DNA from: Paraburkholderia sp. D15
GTDB taxonomy: Bacteria > Pseudomonadota > Gammaproteobacteria > Burkholderiales > Burkholderiaceae
Length of the DNA: 64,000 nucleotides
Assembly: GCF_029910215.1 (NCBI RefSeq)
Contig: NZ_CP110396.1
Location: 2,852,001-2,916,000, forward strand
Direction: 5' to 3'
This document shows, piece by piece, positions 55,812 to 64,000 of the stretch; the first letter of the stretch is position 1, and each line of letters opens with the position of its first letter. Under the pieces are notes generated by a model. That model saw only the letters and a list, made by a program, of their open reading frames with translations, did no database searches and was not told the DNA's origin. Made by a program: the position numbers and the translations under genes.

Positions 55812-56974
55812 GCGCCGTGCCCAATGTCATCAATGTCATCGCCAAAGCCGCTGCGCACGCCGGCGCGCCCGCCGAAGCCGAGCGCGAGATCCTGTTTCGC
55901 GTGGTCAATCGCGTCGCGATCGTCACGCTGAACCGGCCGGCCGTGCTGAACGCGTTGTCGCACGCGATGGTGCGCGAACTCGCGGTGCTGGTCGAACACT
56001 GCCGTCAGGACGACGGCATCGTCGCGCTGGTGCTCCGGGGCGCGGGCGAGAAAGGCTTCTGCGCGGGCGGCGACGTGCGCGAGGTGCAACGGCTCGCGAA
56101 GAACGCGGACGCCCGCTGGCTCGCGTTTTTCGTCGACGAATACCGGCTCGATTACGCGCTGCACACGTTTCCGAAGTCGGTGGTCGCGCTGCTCGACGGC
56201 GTGACGATGGGCGGCGGCATGGGGCTCGGCCAGGCGGCGCGGCTGCGCATCGTCACCGAGCGCAGCAAGATCGCGATGCCGGAGACGCGCATCGGCTTTC
56301 TGCCCGATGTCGGCGCGACGCGTTTTCTCGGCGTGATGCCGGCGGAACTCGAACTGTATGTCGGTCTGACCGGCGCGACCCTGTCCGGCGCCGATGCGCT
56401 GCGCCTGCAGCTTGCCGATCTGTGCGTGCCGGCCGACTGGCTCGCGAGCTTCGAGGAACGCCTGCAACGCATGCCGCACGACGGCGACCTGCTCGCCGCG
56501 TTGCGCGGCGTGTTCGAGCCGCCGTGCAACATCGTGCCGCACGCGGCGCTCGGGCCGTTCACGCAATTGATCCTGCGGCACTTCGACCGGCGTTCGAGCG
56601 TCGAGCGGATCGTCGCGACGCTGCGTCACGATCTCGAACGCGATCCGCCGCGCGAAGTCCGTCAATGGCTGCAATTCGCGTACGACGCGTTGACCGGTCA
56701 CTCGCCGACCATGCTCTACGTGACGCGCGAGGCGCTGCTGCGCGGCCGCCAGATGTCGCTCGCCGAATGCTTCCGGATGGAACTCGGCGTGGTCCAGCGC
56801 GTGATCGAGGAGGGCGACTTCTGCGAAGGCGTGCGCGCGCAGTTGATCGACAAGGACCGCAAGCCCCGTTGGGCACCCGCGACGCTCGCGGAGGTGCGGC
56901 CCGAGCGGGTCCGGCATTTCCTCGCGTCGCCGTGGAAGCGGGATGCGCACCCGCTCGCCGGATTGGGCGCTTGA
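55808..56974 (+). CDS. 3-hydroxyisobutyryl-CoA hydrolase
   Basis: 388 residues, the long crotonase form (HIBYL-CoA hydrolase, or the related enoyl-CoA hydratase-like protein). After an N-terminal extension, ITLNRPxxLNALS-type VTLNRPAVLNALSHAMV, FCAGGDVREVQRL, GVTMGGGMGLGQAARLRI and MPETRIGFLPDVGATRFL match the hydrolase, which releases free 3-hydroxyisobutyrate. The ATG overlaps the previous stop (ATGA) with CAGGAG upstream. It completes the set linking isobutyryl-CoA to propionyl-CoA. Confidence 0.9.
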   Translation: MSAVPNVINVIAKAAAHAGAPAEAEREILFRVVNRVAIVTLNRPAVLNALSHAMVRELAVLVEHCRQDDGIVALVLRGAGEKGFCAGGDVREVQRLAKNADARWLAFFVDEYRLDYALHTFPKSVVALLDGVTMGGGMGLGQAARLRIVTERSKIAMPETRIGFLPDVGATRFLGVMPAELELYVGLTGATLSGADALRLQLADLCVPADWLASFEERLQRMPHDGDLLAALRGVFEPPCNIVPHAALGPFTQLILRHFDRRSSVERIVATLRHDLERDPPREVRQWLQFAYDALTGHSPTMLYVTREALLRGRQMSLAECFRMELGVVQRVIEEGDFCEGVRAQLIDKDRKPRWAPATLAEVRPERVRHFLASPWKRDAHPLAGLGA

Positions 56975-57233
56975 GGCACGCGGAGGACCACGCGCTCGCC
57001 GTGGTCCTCTGCGCAGTACTTTTTACCGGATAAGACCGCCTTGATCGGTCATCCGGTCGCACGAAAGCGAGAAGTTTGCCGACTTCCCGATGGGGCCGAT
57101 CTGGCCCGTTTTGCACATGGTGCACTTGCATCAGCCCAACTGGTGCATTGGCGATTGGCGCAACGCCGCGATTTCAGCGATTCTTCGGTCTGGACAGGCT
57201 TTTGCGCCCGGCTCGGGCGTGCACAATCAGACA

Positions 57234-58811
57234 ATGACCGACACGACTTCCGCTGCACCGGATCCCCTGGTGCAATCTCCCACCACCGACGAGGCCCCGC
57301 CGCCCGACGACAAAGTGCTGCGCTCGCAGACCGACCGTCGTCAGTTGCAGCAGATCATTACCGGCCTCACCGAGGGAGTGATTCTGGTCGAACCGGACCA
57401 GACTATCGTGTGGGCCAACCAGGCCGCGCTGGACATGCACGGCATCGACGACATCGCGCAACTCGGCGCCGACGTCACCGAATACCGCGAGCGCTTTCGC
57501 CTGCGTTACCGCAACAACCATCCGCTGCCGGAAGGCAGTTATCCGATCGAACGCGTGGTCGCGGGCGAGTGCTTCAGCGACGTGGTGGTCGAAGTCTTTC
57601 CCGCGCACGACGACGAAGTGAACTGGGTGCATCGCGTGCGCAGCCTCGTGCTGACCAATGCGCGCGGCGAACCCGACTGTCTCGCGCTGATCCTGCACGA
57701 CGCGAGCGAATGGGCGAGCGCGGAGAAGCGCTTCGAAAAAGCCTTCAGCGCGAATCCCGCGCCGGCGGTGATCTGCCGTTTGAGCGACCAGCGCTACATC
57801 AAGGTCAACCAGGGCTTTCTGGAAATGACCGGCTATGCGCGCGACGACGTGATCGGCCGCTCGGTGTACGAACTCGACGTGTTCGAAGGCTCGGAGACGC
57901 GCGAGCTGGCGGTCGAGCGTCTTAGCCAGGGTGCGACGATTCCGCAGATGGAGGCCTTGCTGCGCCTGCCCGATGGCGGCAACAAGTTCGTGATCGTGGC
58001 CGGCCAGCCGATCGACATCGGCGAAGAAGCCTGCATGCTGTTCACGTTCATGGATCTGGAGCCGCGCAAACGCGCGGAAAGCGCGTTGCGGCAGAGCGAG
58101 GAGCGCTTCGAGAAGTCGTTCCGCATGACGCCGGTGGCCACCGCGCTGTTCGTCGCCGACGACTACACCACGCTCGACATCAACGACGCCTTTACGGTGA
58201 CGACCGGCTTCGGCTCCGAGGAATTGATCGGCAAGCCGCTCGATCAGAGTCCGTTGTGGACCGACGACGCCTGCGCGCGCATCAGCGAAGCGCTGGAGGA
58301 GTCGGGCAGCATACGCAACGTGGAGTTCTCGGTGCGCAGTCACGGCGGCGAATCGCTGAACTGTCTGGTGTCGGCGGAAGCGGTGAGCATCCACGGCAAG
58401 GACTGCGTGCTGATGACGCTGCTCGACATCACCGAGCGCAAGCGCTCCGAGATGGAACTGGTGAACGCGATCGAAACGGTCATGCAGGACGCCTCGTGGT
58501 TCAGCCAGACGCTGATCGAAAAGCTCGTCAACGTGCGCCGCGCGAATGCGCCGGACGCGGGCGGTCATCTCGCCGATCTGACCGCGCGGGAGCGCGACGT
58601 GTTCGCCTGTCTGTGCAACGGACTCGCGGACAAGGAAATCGCCCGCGAACTGGGGCTCGCGCCGAACACGGTGCGCAACCATGTCGCCACGATCTACGCG
58701 AAGCTCGACGTGCATAGCCGTGGCGAGGCGATCGTGTGGGCGCAGACTCGCGGACATTTCGGTCTCACGCCCGGCAGCGCGCCGCGCCGCAAGGGGACCA
58801 GGTCGAAGTAA
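57234..58811 (+). CDS. PAS-domain LuxR-type regulator
   Basis: 525 residues. Three PAS domains: about 35-160 (QQIITGLTEGVILVEPDQTIVWANQAAL), 165-280 (FEKAFSANPAPAVICRLSDQRYIKVNQGFLEMTGY), 285-400 (FEKSFRMTPVATALFVADDYTTLDINDAFT), then a linker and a C-terminal LuxR HTH (LTARERDVFACLCNGLADKEIARELGLAPNTVRNHVATIYAKL). It probably senses redox, light or a small ligand and regulates directly, as no kinase motif exists. The start at 57234 is preferred because the longer frame has no ribosome site. Confidence 0.87.
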   Translation: MTDTTSAAPDPLVQSPTTDEAPPPDDKVLRSQTDRRQLQQIITGLTEGVILVEPDQTIVWANQAALDMHGIDDIAQLGADVTEYRERFRLRYRNNHPLPEGSYPIERVVAGECFSDVVVEVFPAHDDEVNWVHRVRSLVLTNARGEPDCLALILHDASEWASAEKRFEKAFSANPAPAVICRLSDQRYIKVNQGFLEMTGYARDDVIGRSVYELDVFEGSETRELAVERLSQGATIPQMEALLRLPDGGNKFVIVAGQPIDIGEEACMLFTFMDLEPRKRAESALRQSEERFEKSFRMTPVATALFVADDYTTLDINDAFTVTTGFGSEELIGKPLDQSPLWTDDACARISEALEESGSIRNVEFSVRSHGGESLNCLVSAEAVSIHGKDCVLMTLLDITERKRSEMELVNAIETVMQDASWFSQTLIEKLVNVRRANAPDAGGHLADLTARERDVFACLCNGLADKEIARELGLAPNTVRNHVATIYAKLDVHSRGEAIVWAQTRGHFGLTPGSAPRRKGTRSK

Positions 58812-58983
58812 CGGTGTCCTTCCCCTGTTTGTGGCGACGCTTTCCTTCAGGCGTTGCTCATAGGGTGGCGACGGCGAGGGTGGCGACGGCGGCACCAGCG
58901 CCCCGGGAACGAACCGTGCTGACGAAGTCTGGGTTGGACTCCAACCCAACCACGGGCAACCCCGCTTTTACAAGGAAACCGTC

Positions 58984-59166
58984 ATGGACAAGAATCGTGT
59001 CGAAGGTGCGGCCAAGCAGGTCAAGGGCTCCGTCAAGGAAGCCATCGGCAAGGTCACCGGCAATCGCACCACGCAAGCCGAAGGCGCGGCGGAAAAGCTC
59101 GCCGGCAAGGTGCAGTCGAAGGCCGGCGAGGTCGCGGATGCGGTGCGTGACCGGATGAAACGCTGA
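58984..59166 (+). CDS. CsbD-family stress protein
   Basis: 60 residues: MDKNRVEGAAKQVKGSVKEAIGKVTGN, then an Ala/Lys/Gly-rich helix. This is the CsbD pattern, a small hydrophilic protein induced by general stress in Bacillus and widespread in Proteobacteria. An AAGGAAACC site precedes the ATG. Function is unknown. Confidence 0.92.
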   Translation: MDKNRVEGAAKQVKGSVKEAIGKVTGNRTTQAEGAAEKLAGKVQSKAGEVADAVRDRMKR

Positions 59167-59352
59167 GCCGGTGGCGGCGCCTGGCGGCTACGGATAAAGC
59201 GCTAAGCGCCTGAAGCACCGGGGTCGAGGCGCCGGCCTTTGAATGCACGTCGCTGCACGTCGCCGGCGCCGGTTCGATCCGACGGATATCGTTGTCCGAT
59301 GCTCCCGGCGCAGGCGAGGCGCCGGATCTCATCGTCTATTCGAGGAAGCTTC

Positions 59353-60438
59353 ATGCTGGGATTCGATGTCACCACCGCCAGGAAAGTCTGGACCGCGCTA
59401 CTGATCGCGCTGCTGTTCTTTGTCATCTATACCGCTTCATCCACCGTGCTGGTGGTTGTCTTCGCGGTGTTCTTCAGTTACCTGATCTATCCGATGGTGC
59501 AGCTCGTCGAGCGGGTCCGGCCGCGTCGCGTGCCCCGGGTCGCGTCGATCGCGCTGGTGTTCATCGTGGTGGTCGCGGTGATCGCGGTGGTCGGCTCGCT
59601 GTTCGGCGTGCAGTTGCAGGATCAGGCCACGCATCTGCTCGCGCAGTTGCCGCAACTGATGAAGTCCGACGTGCCCAATCGCATTCCGCTGCCGCATTTT
59701 CTCGAACCGTTGCGCGAGCGGATCGTCGATTTCGTGCGCGAGCAGATCGAGACCGGGTCCGACAAGGCGGTGCCGATGGCACGCAGCGTCGGCCTGGGCG
59801 TCGTGCATGCGGCGAGCAATCTGATCTACCTGGTGCTGATTCCGATCCTGAGCTTTCTGCTGATCAAGGAAGGCCCGCAGATGCGCGACTCGTTTCTCGC
59901 GCTGCTGACGGACCGGCATCGCGTGCTGTGGGCGGAGATCGTGACGGACCTGAACGTGCTGCTGTCGAAGTACGTGCGCGCGTTGCTGTTCCTCTCGCTC
60001 GCGACGCTGATCTGCTACGGCGTCGCGTTCACGCTGCTCGGTGTGCCGTACGCGTTTCTGCTCGCGGTCAGCGCGGGTCTGCTGGAATTCGTGCCGTTCG
60101 CCGGGCCGCTCGGCGCGGTGGCGATCACGCTGGTGGTTGCCGTGTTCAGCGGCTATGCGCATCTGCTGTGGCTGGTGATCTTCATCGCGCTGTACCGGCT
60201 GTTCCAGGACTACGTGCTCAATCCGTATCTGATGAGCGAAGGCGTGGAGGTGAGTCCGTTCCTCGTGATCGTCGGCCTGCTGGCCGGTGATCAGCTCGGC
60301 GGCGTCGCGGGGATTTTTCTCGCGGTGCCGGTGATCGCGATGCTGAAGATCGTGATTGGCCGGGCGTGGGTGTTCTACTCGGCGTCGCATGCGAAAGGCG
60401 AGGCCGCGCGGCAGGCGTTGACGGGGAAGACGGATTGA
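59353..60438 (+). CDS. AI-2E (TqsA/PerM-type) family membrane transporter
   Basis: 361 residues. Two early helices (ALLIALLFFVIYTASSTVLVVVFAVFFSYLIYP), a soluble middle segment and a helix-rich C-terminal half with the family block GVPYAFLLAVSAGLLEFVPFAGP and YVLNPYLMSEGVEVSP. Members include the AI-2 exporter TqsA, but most are not tied to AI-2. The ATG at 59353 has GAGGAAG upstream. Located after CsbD; a stress-related role is only suggested. Confidence 0.88.
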   Translation: MLGFDVTTARKVWTALLIALLFFVIYTASSTVLVVVFAVFFSYLIYPMVQLVERVRPRRVPRVASIALVFIVVVAVIAVVGSLFGVQLQDQATHLLAQLPQLMKSDVPNRIPLPHFLEPLRERIVDFVREQIETGSDKAVPMARSVGLGVVHAASNLIYLVLIPILSFLLIKEGPQMRDSFLALLTDRHRVLWAEIVTDLNVLLSKYVRALLFLSLATLICYGVAFTLLGVPYAFLLAVSAGLLEFVPFAGPLGAVAITLVVAVFSGYAHLLWLVIFIALYRLFQDYVLNPYLMSEGVEVSPFLVIVGLLAGDQLGGVAGIFLAVPVIAMLKIVIGRAWVFYSASHAKGEAARQALTGKTD

Positions 60439-60511
60439 TTCGAGGCTTCGCGCTGGCGTTTCGGTTCGAAGCACTGGCTTCCCGCTTTTAGCGGCTTCGG
60501 CCAAGCAAAAA

Positions 60512-60539
60512 AACGGTGCTGCAAAATCGCAGCACCGTT
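60512..60539 (-). terminator. Intrinsic terminator of the minus-strand MFS gene
   Basis: An 11-bp perfect stem (60512-60522 with 60529-60539, 6-nt loop). Read on the minus strand, the hairpin is followed by seven U (A run at 60507-60513 on the plus strand). It also lies after the convergent AI-2E-type gene and may act weakly for it. Confidence 0.8.
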
Positions 60540-60567
60540 CGATGAAGCCATTCAACTGTCTGCCTGT

Positions 60568-61824
60568 TTAACCTTCTCCAACCACCTCCGCGGGCATCGC
60601 GCTAGCAGGCGGCGCATCGTTTCTCGCACCGCGCACCCGCGCCACCCACCACAACCCGATCGACGCGATGCCGACCGCGACCCAGCCGACGGTTCCGTAT
60701 CCCTCGATCTGTCCCGTCGCCGAATTGCTCAGCATCAAGCCGCCGATCCACGCGCCGCAACCCGTGCCGAGCGCCTGCAATGCGCTGTTCGCGCTGAGGA
60801 AGGCGCCGCGCCGGCTCGGTTCGGGCACGGTGGTCAACAGGGCCTGCATCGGCACCATCCGCCCCGACAGCAGCACCATGAAGAACGGGAAGAAGATCAC
60901 CAGCGCGTAAAACGGCAGCGCCGGCAGATGCGTGACGAACAGCACCGGCAGGAACGACAGTACCGCGAAGATCCGGAACACGCGCCGCGTGCCGTGACGG
61001 TCAGCGAGCCGGCCCACCCGGCGCGAGGTGAAGAAAGTCGCCGCGCCGCCCGCCATGTACAGCCACGACAGTTGCTCGGGGCGCACGCCGTGATTCGCGA
61101 CCAGCACCGGCGAAATGAACGGAATCACCAGCATGTGCGCGACCATCATCATGAAGGTCAGCGCGAACGCATTCAGATGGCGCGGATTGCTCAGCAGCCG
61201 CCACAAGTCCGGCAGTACTTCGGCGAGCGGCGGCGGACGCCGGCTCAAGTGCTGCGCCAGCGAAGGCACCTGGCTGAAACCCACCAGCCATACGACGAGC
61301 GAGAGCGCCACCAGCAGGAAGAACGGCGCGGCCCAGTTGAAATGCGCGCCGAGCATCACGCCGGCCGGCACGCCGGCGATCGCCGCGAGCGAGAAGGCCG
61401 TCATGATCGTGCCGGTCGCGGCGCCCCGGCGATGCACGGGAATCACGTCGCTGACGATCGCCATGATCACCGAGCCGAGCACGCCGCCGGTCAGGCCCGC
61501 GAAGGCGCGCGCCGCGAGCAGCAGGGGAAAGCTGTTCGCGAGGGCGCACGCGAGATTCGACAACGCGAACAACGCATACACGGTGAGCAGCAGACGACGC
61601 CGGTCGAAGCGGTCGATATAGGTCGCCGCGAACAGTCCGGACAGACCCGAACACCATGAATACGCGGATACGGCGGTGGCGAATGCCGCCGGCGTGATCG
61701 CGAAGGTGTGCATGATCTGCGGACCGAGCGGCATCATCACCATGAAATCCATGATGATGGTGAACTGCGTCAGCGCGAGCAGCCATAACAGATGGCGCTC
61801 GTGTCGATTGCTGAGTGAGTACAT
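60568..61824 (-). CDS. MFS transporter (DHA1 type)
   Basis: 418 residues, 12 membrane segments. The first helix LLALTQFTIIMDFMVMMPLGPQI and the loop after helix 2 (YIDRFDRRRLLL) fit the drug:H+ antiporter-1 branch. AGGA precedes the start at 61824. It is third in a minus-strand set after the PadR regulator and the siderophore-interacting protein, so export or uptake of a metal chelate is plausible. The substrate is not known. Confidence 0.88.
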   Translation of the reverse strand: MYSLSNRHERHLLWLLALTQFTIIMDFMVMMPLGPQIMHTFAITPAAFATAVSAYSWCSGLSGLFAATYIDRFDRRRLLLTVYALFALSNLACALANSFPLLLAARAFAGLTGGVLGSVIMAIVSDVIPVHRRGAATGTIMTAFSLAAIAGVPAGVMLGAHFNWAAPFFLLVALSLVVWLVGFSQVPSLAQHLSRRPPPLAEVLPDLWRLLSNPRHLNAFALTFMMMVAHMLVIPFISPVLVANHGVRPEQLSWLYMAGGAATFFTSRRVGRLADRHGTRRVFRIFAVLSFLPVLFVTHLPALPFYALVIFFPFFMVLLSGRMVPMQALLTTVPEPSRRGAFLSANSALQALGTGCGAWIGGLMLSNSATGQIEGYGTVGWVAVGIASIGLWWVARVRGARNDAPPASAMPAEVVGEG

Positions 61825-61917
61825 CGATTGATGTCCTTTGATGAGGGTTCGAAACGCGCCGCAACCGTGTCGTCTCGCGCCGCGCAATACAGTGTGCGCG
61901 GCGCGTGGTGCGGCGGC

Positions 61918-62742
61918 TCAGTCGTCGAGTGTTTCGTGGACGGCGGCGGCGCCCTGTTTCCAGTAGCTCGCCGCGCGAATGCGCGACTTGTCGACGCCGC
62001 GTTCGGTGCACAGGTGATAGCGCACCGCGCGCATCGTCGCGCTTTCGCCTGCGGCCCACACGTAGCCTTCGCCGTCCTCGGGCAGATAGGTTTCGCGCAC
62101 CGCCTGCAGCAGCGGTTCGCCGCGATAGCCGGTGTCGTTGCGATAGCACCAGACCAGATGCAGCTCGGCGCGCGTGTCGAATTCGATGCGCGCCGACGCG
62201 TCGGCCACTTCGATCACGGCGGCGGCGCGCGTGCCGGGCGGCAGTTCTTCCAGACGACGGGCGATGGCCGGCAACGCGGTGTCGTCGCCGATCAGCAGAT
62301 GCCAGTCGAAGCCGGTCGGAATGACGAGCGAGCCGCGCGGGCCGCCCACGCCGAGATATTGACCGGGCTTGGCCTGCGCCGCCCACGTGGCGGCGGGACC
62401 GGCTTCGTGCATCGCGAATTCGATGTCGAGCTCGCGCGCTTCGCGATCGAAACGTCGTGGCGTGAAATCGCGCGCGACCGGACGCTGGCCTGCCGGGAAC
62501 ACGGGACCGTCGGGTCCGGCTTCCGGCAACGCCGGTTTGTCCGCACCGGGTTCGGGGAAGAACACCTTCATGTGGTCGTCGAACGACGCGGAAACGAAGT
62601 CGTGCAGGTCGTCACCGGTGAAGGTGACGCGAATCAGATGCGGCGTCAGCGCCTGCACCTGTTTGACCTGCAGCAGGCGGAACTTCAGCGGATGCCGTAC
62701 GCGCTGGACGGCCAGGTCGGTTCGGTGATCATGAGTCTGCAT
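61918..62742 (-). CDS. Siderophore-interacting protein (ViuB/NfeF-type ferric reductase)
   Basis: 274 residues. FAD-binding motif RDFTPRRFD (about 90-98), phosphate-binding GPRGSLVIP, then a NADPH-binding C-terminal domain (LLIGDDTALPAIARRLEEL, VWAAGESATMRAVRYHL). Such enzymes reduce Fe3+ in siderophores in the cytosol to release iron. It lies 91 nt downstream of the His-rich PadR gene, as E. coli nfeF lies beside nfeR, which supports metal-dependent repression. Confidence 0.92.
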   Translation of the reverse strand: MQTHDHRTDLAVQRVRHPLKFRLLQVKQVQALTPHLIRVTFTGDDLHDFVSASFDDHMKVFFPEPGADKPALPEAGPDGPVFPAGQRPVARDFTPRRFDREARELDIEFAMHEAGPAATWAAQAKPGQYLGVGGPRGSLVIPTGFDWHLLIGDDTALPAIARRLEELPPGTRAAAVIEVADASARIEFDTRAELHLVWCYRNDTGYRGEPLLQAVRETYLPEDGEGYVWAAGESATMRAVRYHLCTERGVDKSRIRAASYWKQGAAAVHETLDD

Positions 62743-62833
62743 AGGGTGATGCTCCTGTTGGTTGGCGTGGCGCCCGTGGGCGCCTGACTGCGTTCCCCCG
62801 GCGCGAATGCGCGCGGGGACGGGTGGCGCGATG

Positions 62834-63784
62834 TCAGGGCTTCGGTGCTGCGTCGCCTGGCTCGCCGCTCGGGTCGTGACTGCCGGTATTGGGGGTGTCG
62901 GGGTTGGCGGGGTTGGGATGGCTTTCGATTTCCCGTGCCGCGCGCATCAGGATCACGGCGATACGCCGTTGTTCTTCCGCCGGTGCGTTGCCTCGGAGCA
63001 CCAGCAGATTCTTCAGCTTGCGGCGCGCTTCGGTCAGCTCGGGCAGCCAGCCGCCTTCGCTGATGTCGGCCGGTTCTTCACCGGCAAAGGCGCGGCGCAC
63101 CGAATCCATCTTGCGGGCGAAGTGATTCAGCTTCGCGAACATCAGTTCGACGCGATCGCGGTTCGTGCTCAGATAGTCGCGGCCCGTTTCCGACAATGCG
63201 TAGCGCTTGCGATTGCCTTCGAGCTGGACCGTCACGTAGCCGATTTCCTCCAGATACGTGAGCGCCGGGTAGACCATGCCGGGGCTCGGCGTGTAGAAGC
63301 CGTTCGAGCGCGTTTCGAGCGCCTTGATCAATTCGTAGCCGTGGCTCGGCTGGGCGTCGATCAGGGAAAGCAGCAGCAGTTGCAGGTCGTCGGACGTGAA
63401 TTTGCGGCCGCGCGGGAAACCTTCGCCGTCGCCGTTGAAACCGCCGCCACCGCCGCCGCCGAAGCGCCCGCCACGGTCGCCGCCGCGATGCTCGTGATGG
63501 CGGCCGATCGCATGCCAAAGCGCGTGCAGCGAGAAGCGGTCGTGGCCGTGACGGCCGTGGGGGTGGGCGTCGCCGTGCGAGTCAGCATGGCCGCGGCGGC
63601 CGTGGTGATCCGCGTGGTCATGAAACGCGTGACGGCCACGCGGGCCGCGCGAACCGTCCGAACCGGCGAAGTCGGCATCACGCATGAACGCGTGCCACAG
63701 CGCATGCAACGACGCGCGTTGGGGATGGCCGTGGAAGCTGTCGTCCGAATGGTGCGAGCGGGAAAAACGATGGTGGTGACGCAT
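62834..63784 (-). CDS. PadR-family regulator with His-rich N-terminus (NfeR/YqjI-like)
   Basis: 316 residues. The PadR winged helix is about 130-215 (KFTSDDLQLLLLSLIDAQPSHGYELIKALETRSNGFYTPSPGMVYPALTYLEEIGYV). The first 125 residues are rich in His, Gly and Asp and hold two copies of SLHALWHA (about residues 25 and 84). In E. coli YqjI (NfeR) a His-rich N-terminus binds Ni or Fe and represses a ferric reductase gene. The C-terminal tail is Asn/Pro-rich. Start 63784 with GGAG 9 nt upstream. The operator lies across its promoter. Confidence 0.9.
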   Translation of the reverse strand: MRHHHRFSRSHHSDDSFHGHPQRASLHALWHAFMRDADFAGSDGSRGPRGRHAFHDHADHHGRRGHADSHGDAHPHGRHGHDRFSLHALWHAIGRHHEHRGGDRGGRFGGGGGGGFNGDGEGFPRGRKFTSDDLQLLLLSLIDAQPSHGYELIKALETRSNGFYTPSPGMVYPALTYLEEIGYVTVQLEGNRKRYALSETGRDYLSTNRDRVELMFAKLNHFARKMDSVRRAFAGEEPADISEGGWLPELTEARRKLKNLLVLRGNAPAEEQRRIAVILMRAAREIESHPNPANPDTPNTGSHDPSGEPGDAAPKP

Positions 63785-63804
63785 CTTGAGTGCTCCATGT
63801 ATGT

Positions 63805-63848
63805 CTTAAGATGCATCGTAAGATATATATCTAAAGATAGTTTGTCAA
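63805..63848 (-). promoter_or_regulatory. Promoter and palindromic operator of the PadR gene
   Basis: On the minus strand: -35 TTGACA (63843-63848), 17-nt spacer, -10 TATCTT (63820-63825). A perfect 12-bp palindrome AGATATATATCT (63821-63832) overlaps the -10 box, and an 18-bp near-palindrome (63805-63822, one mismatch per arm pair) lies next to it. Autorepression by the PadR protein is the likely role. Confidence 0.65.
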
Positions 63849-63924
63849 AGTTTTTTTCGCGATACCCGGCGATGCACCGAAGCTTTCCGAAACGTAAGAA
63901 TCGGCATCCGGACGTGACAAAGCG

Positions 63925-63950
63925 AGCGGCCACCGCATCCGGTGGCCGCT
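63925..63950. terminator. Hairpin near the right edge
   Basis: A perfect 11-bp stem (63925-63935 with 63940-63950, 4-nt loop CATC). The minus-strand side is followed by CGCTTTGTC, a short T run. It probably ends a minus-strand gene that enters from beyond the right edge. Confidence 0.6.
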
Positions 63951-63977
63951 CCAAAGCGTGAAATCGATTGGGTTCGT

Positions 63978-64000
63978 GTTACCTGGCGTTCGAGGATGAA
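63978..64000 (-). CDS. Possible 3' end of a gene cut by the window edge
   Basis: A minus-strand frame ending in a TAA at 63978-63980 would give a C-terminus SSSNAR. It is only suggested by its position 28 nt before the hairpin at 63925-63950. Too short to identify, and other frames are equally open. Confidence 0.2.

Overview
The window is about 65% GC with tightly packed, often ATGA-overlapping genes. Gene content (second infA copy, DUF4148, DUF1488, NasST, Gram-negative porin ending in Phe, mms valine cluster) points to a Burkholderiales bacterium, most likely Paraburkholderia or Burkholderia. This is inferred from families and composition; no rRNA or tRNA gene is present to confirm it. Almost everything is metabolic, transport and regulatory.

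Layout: (1) 0.7-6.7 kb, minus strand: an AraC-regulated operon of PhzF-like isomerase, RidA-like deaminase, polar amino-acid-type ABC importer and a NylB-like serine hydrolase. Its substrate is unknown and it is the least explained metabolic unit here. (2) 7.0-7.8 kb: a lower-GC RelE/HigB-HigA type toxin-antitoxin pair whose promoter is flanked by a perfect inverted repeat. (3) 8.2-19.8 kb: an oxidative, non-phosphorylating L-rhamnose regulon with L-rhamnose dehydrogenase, lactonase, L-rhamnonate dehydratase, a 2-keto-3-deoxy-rhamnonate dehydrogenase candidate, mutarotase, an MFS carrier, a RhaTPQS-type ABC importer and a LysR regulator. The last step (hydrolase or aldolase) is not in the window. 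(4) 19.9-27.4 kb: porin plus an Fe3+/phosphonate-type ABC importer, divergent from a TctDE-type two-component system.

(5) 27.4-33.6 kb: NasST nitrate-sensing pair without nitrate reductase genes, a TPR/glycosyltransferase-like protein and a secreted S8 protease lipoprotein. (6) 34-36.3 kb: a CynX-type MFS gene divergent from a GntR regulator, with two TGGTnnACCA operators between them. (7) 36.5-45.3 kb: mostly small genes (second IF-1, DUFs, YqaE, ferredoxin, cytochrome b561) plus a YheO-type regulator, a sigma-54 activator and a purine permease. (8) 45.5-48.0 kb: slipin/NfeD membrane protease pair. (9) 48.1-57.0 kb: an AraC regulator divergent from a valine/branched-acid degradation operon (acyl-CoA dehydrogenase, acyl-CoA synthetase, mmsA, mmsB, enoyl-CoA hydratase, 3-hydroxyisobutyryl-CoA hydrolase). 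(10) 57.2-60.4 kb: PAS-LuxR regulator, CsbD and an AI-2E-type membrane protein. (11) 60.6-63.8 kb: an operon of His-rich PadR regulator, siderophore-interacting reductase and MFS transporter, resembling the E. coli NfeR/NfeF metal-responsive pair.

A recurring oddity is short tandem repeats with units of 9 or 12 bp at or near the 3' ends of unrelated genes. No CRISPR array, insertion sequence, prophage, tRNA or rRNA was seen. Starts were chosen by ribosome-binding sites, overlaps and family alignment from memory. Functions rest on motif and family recognition; nothing was searched.
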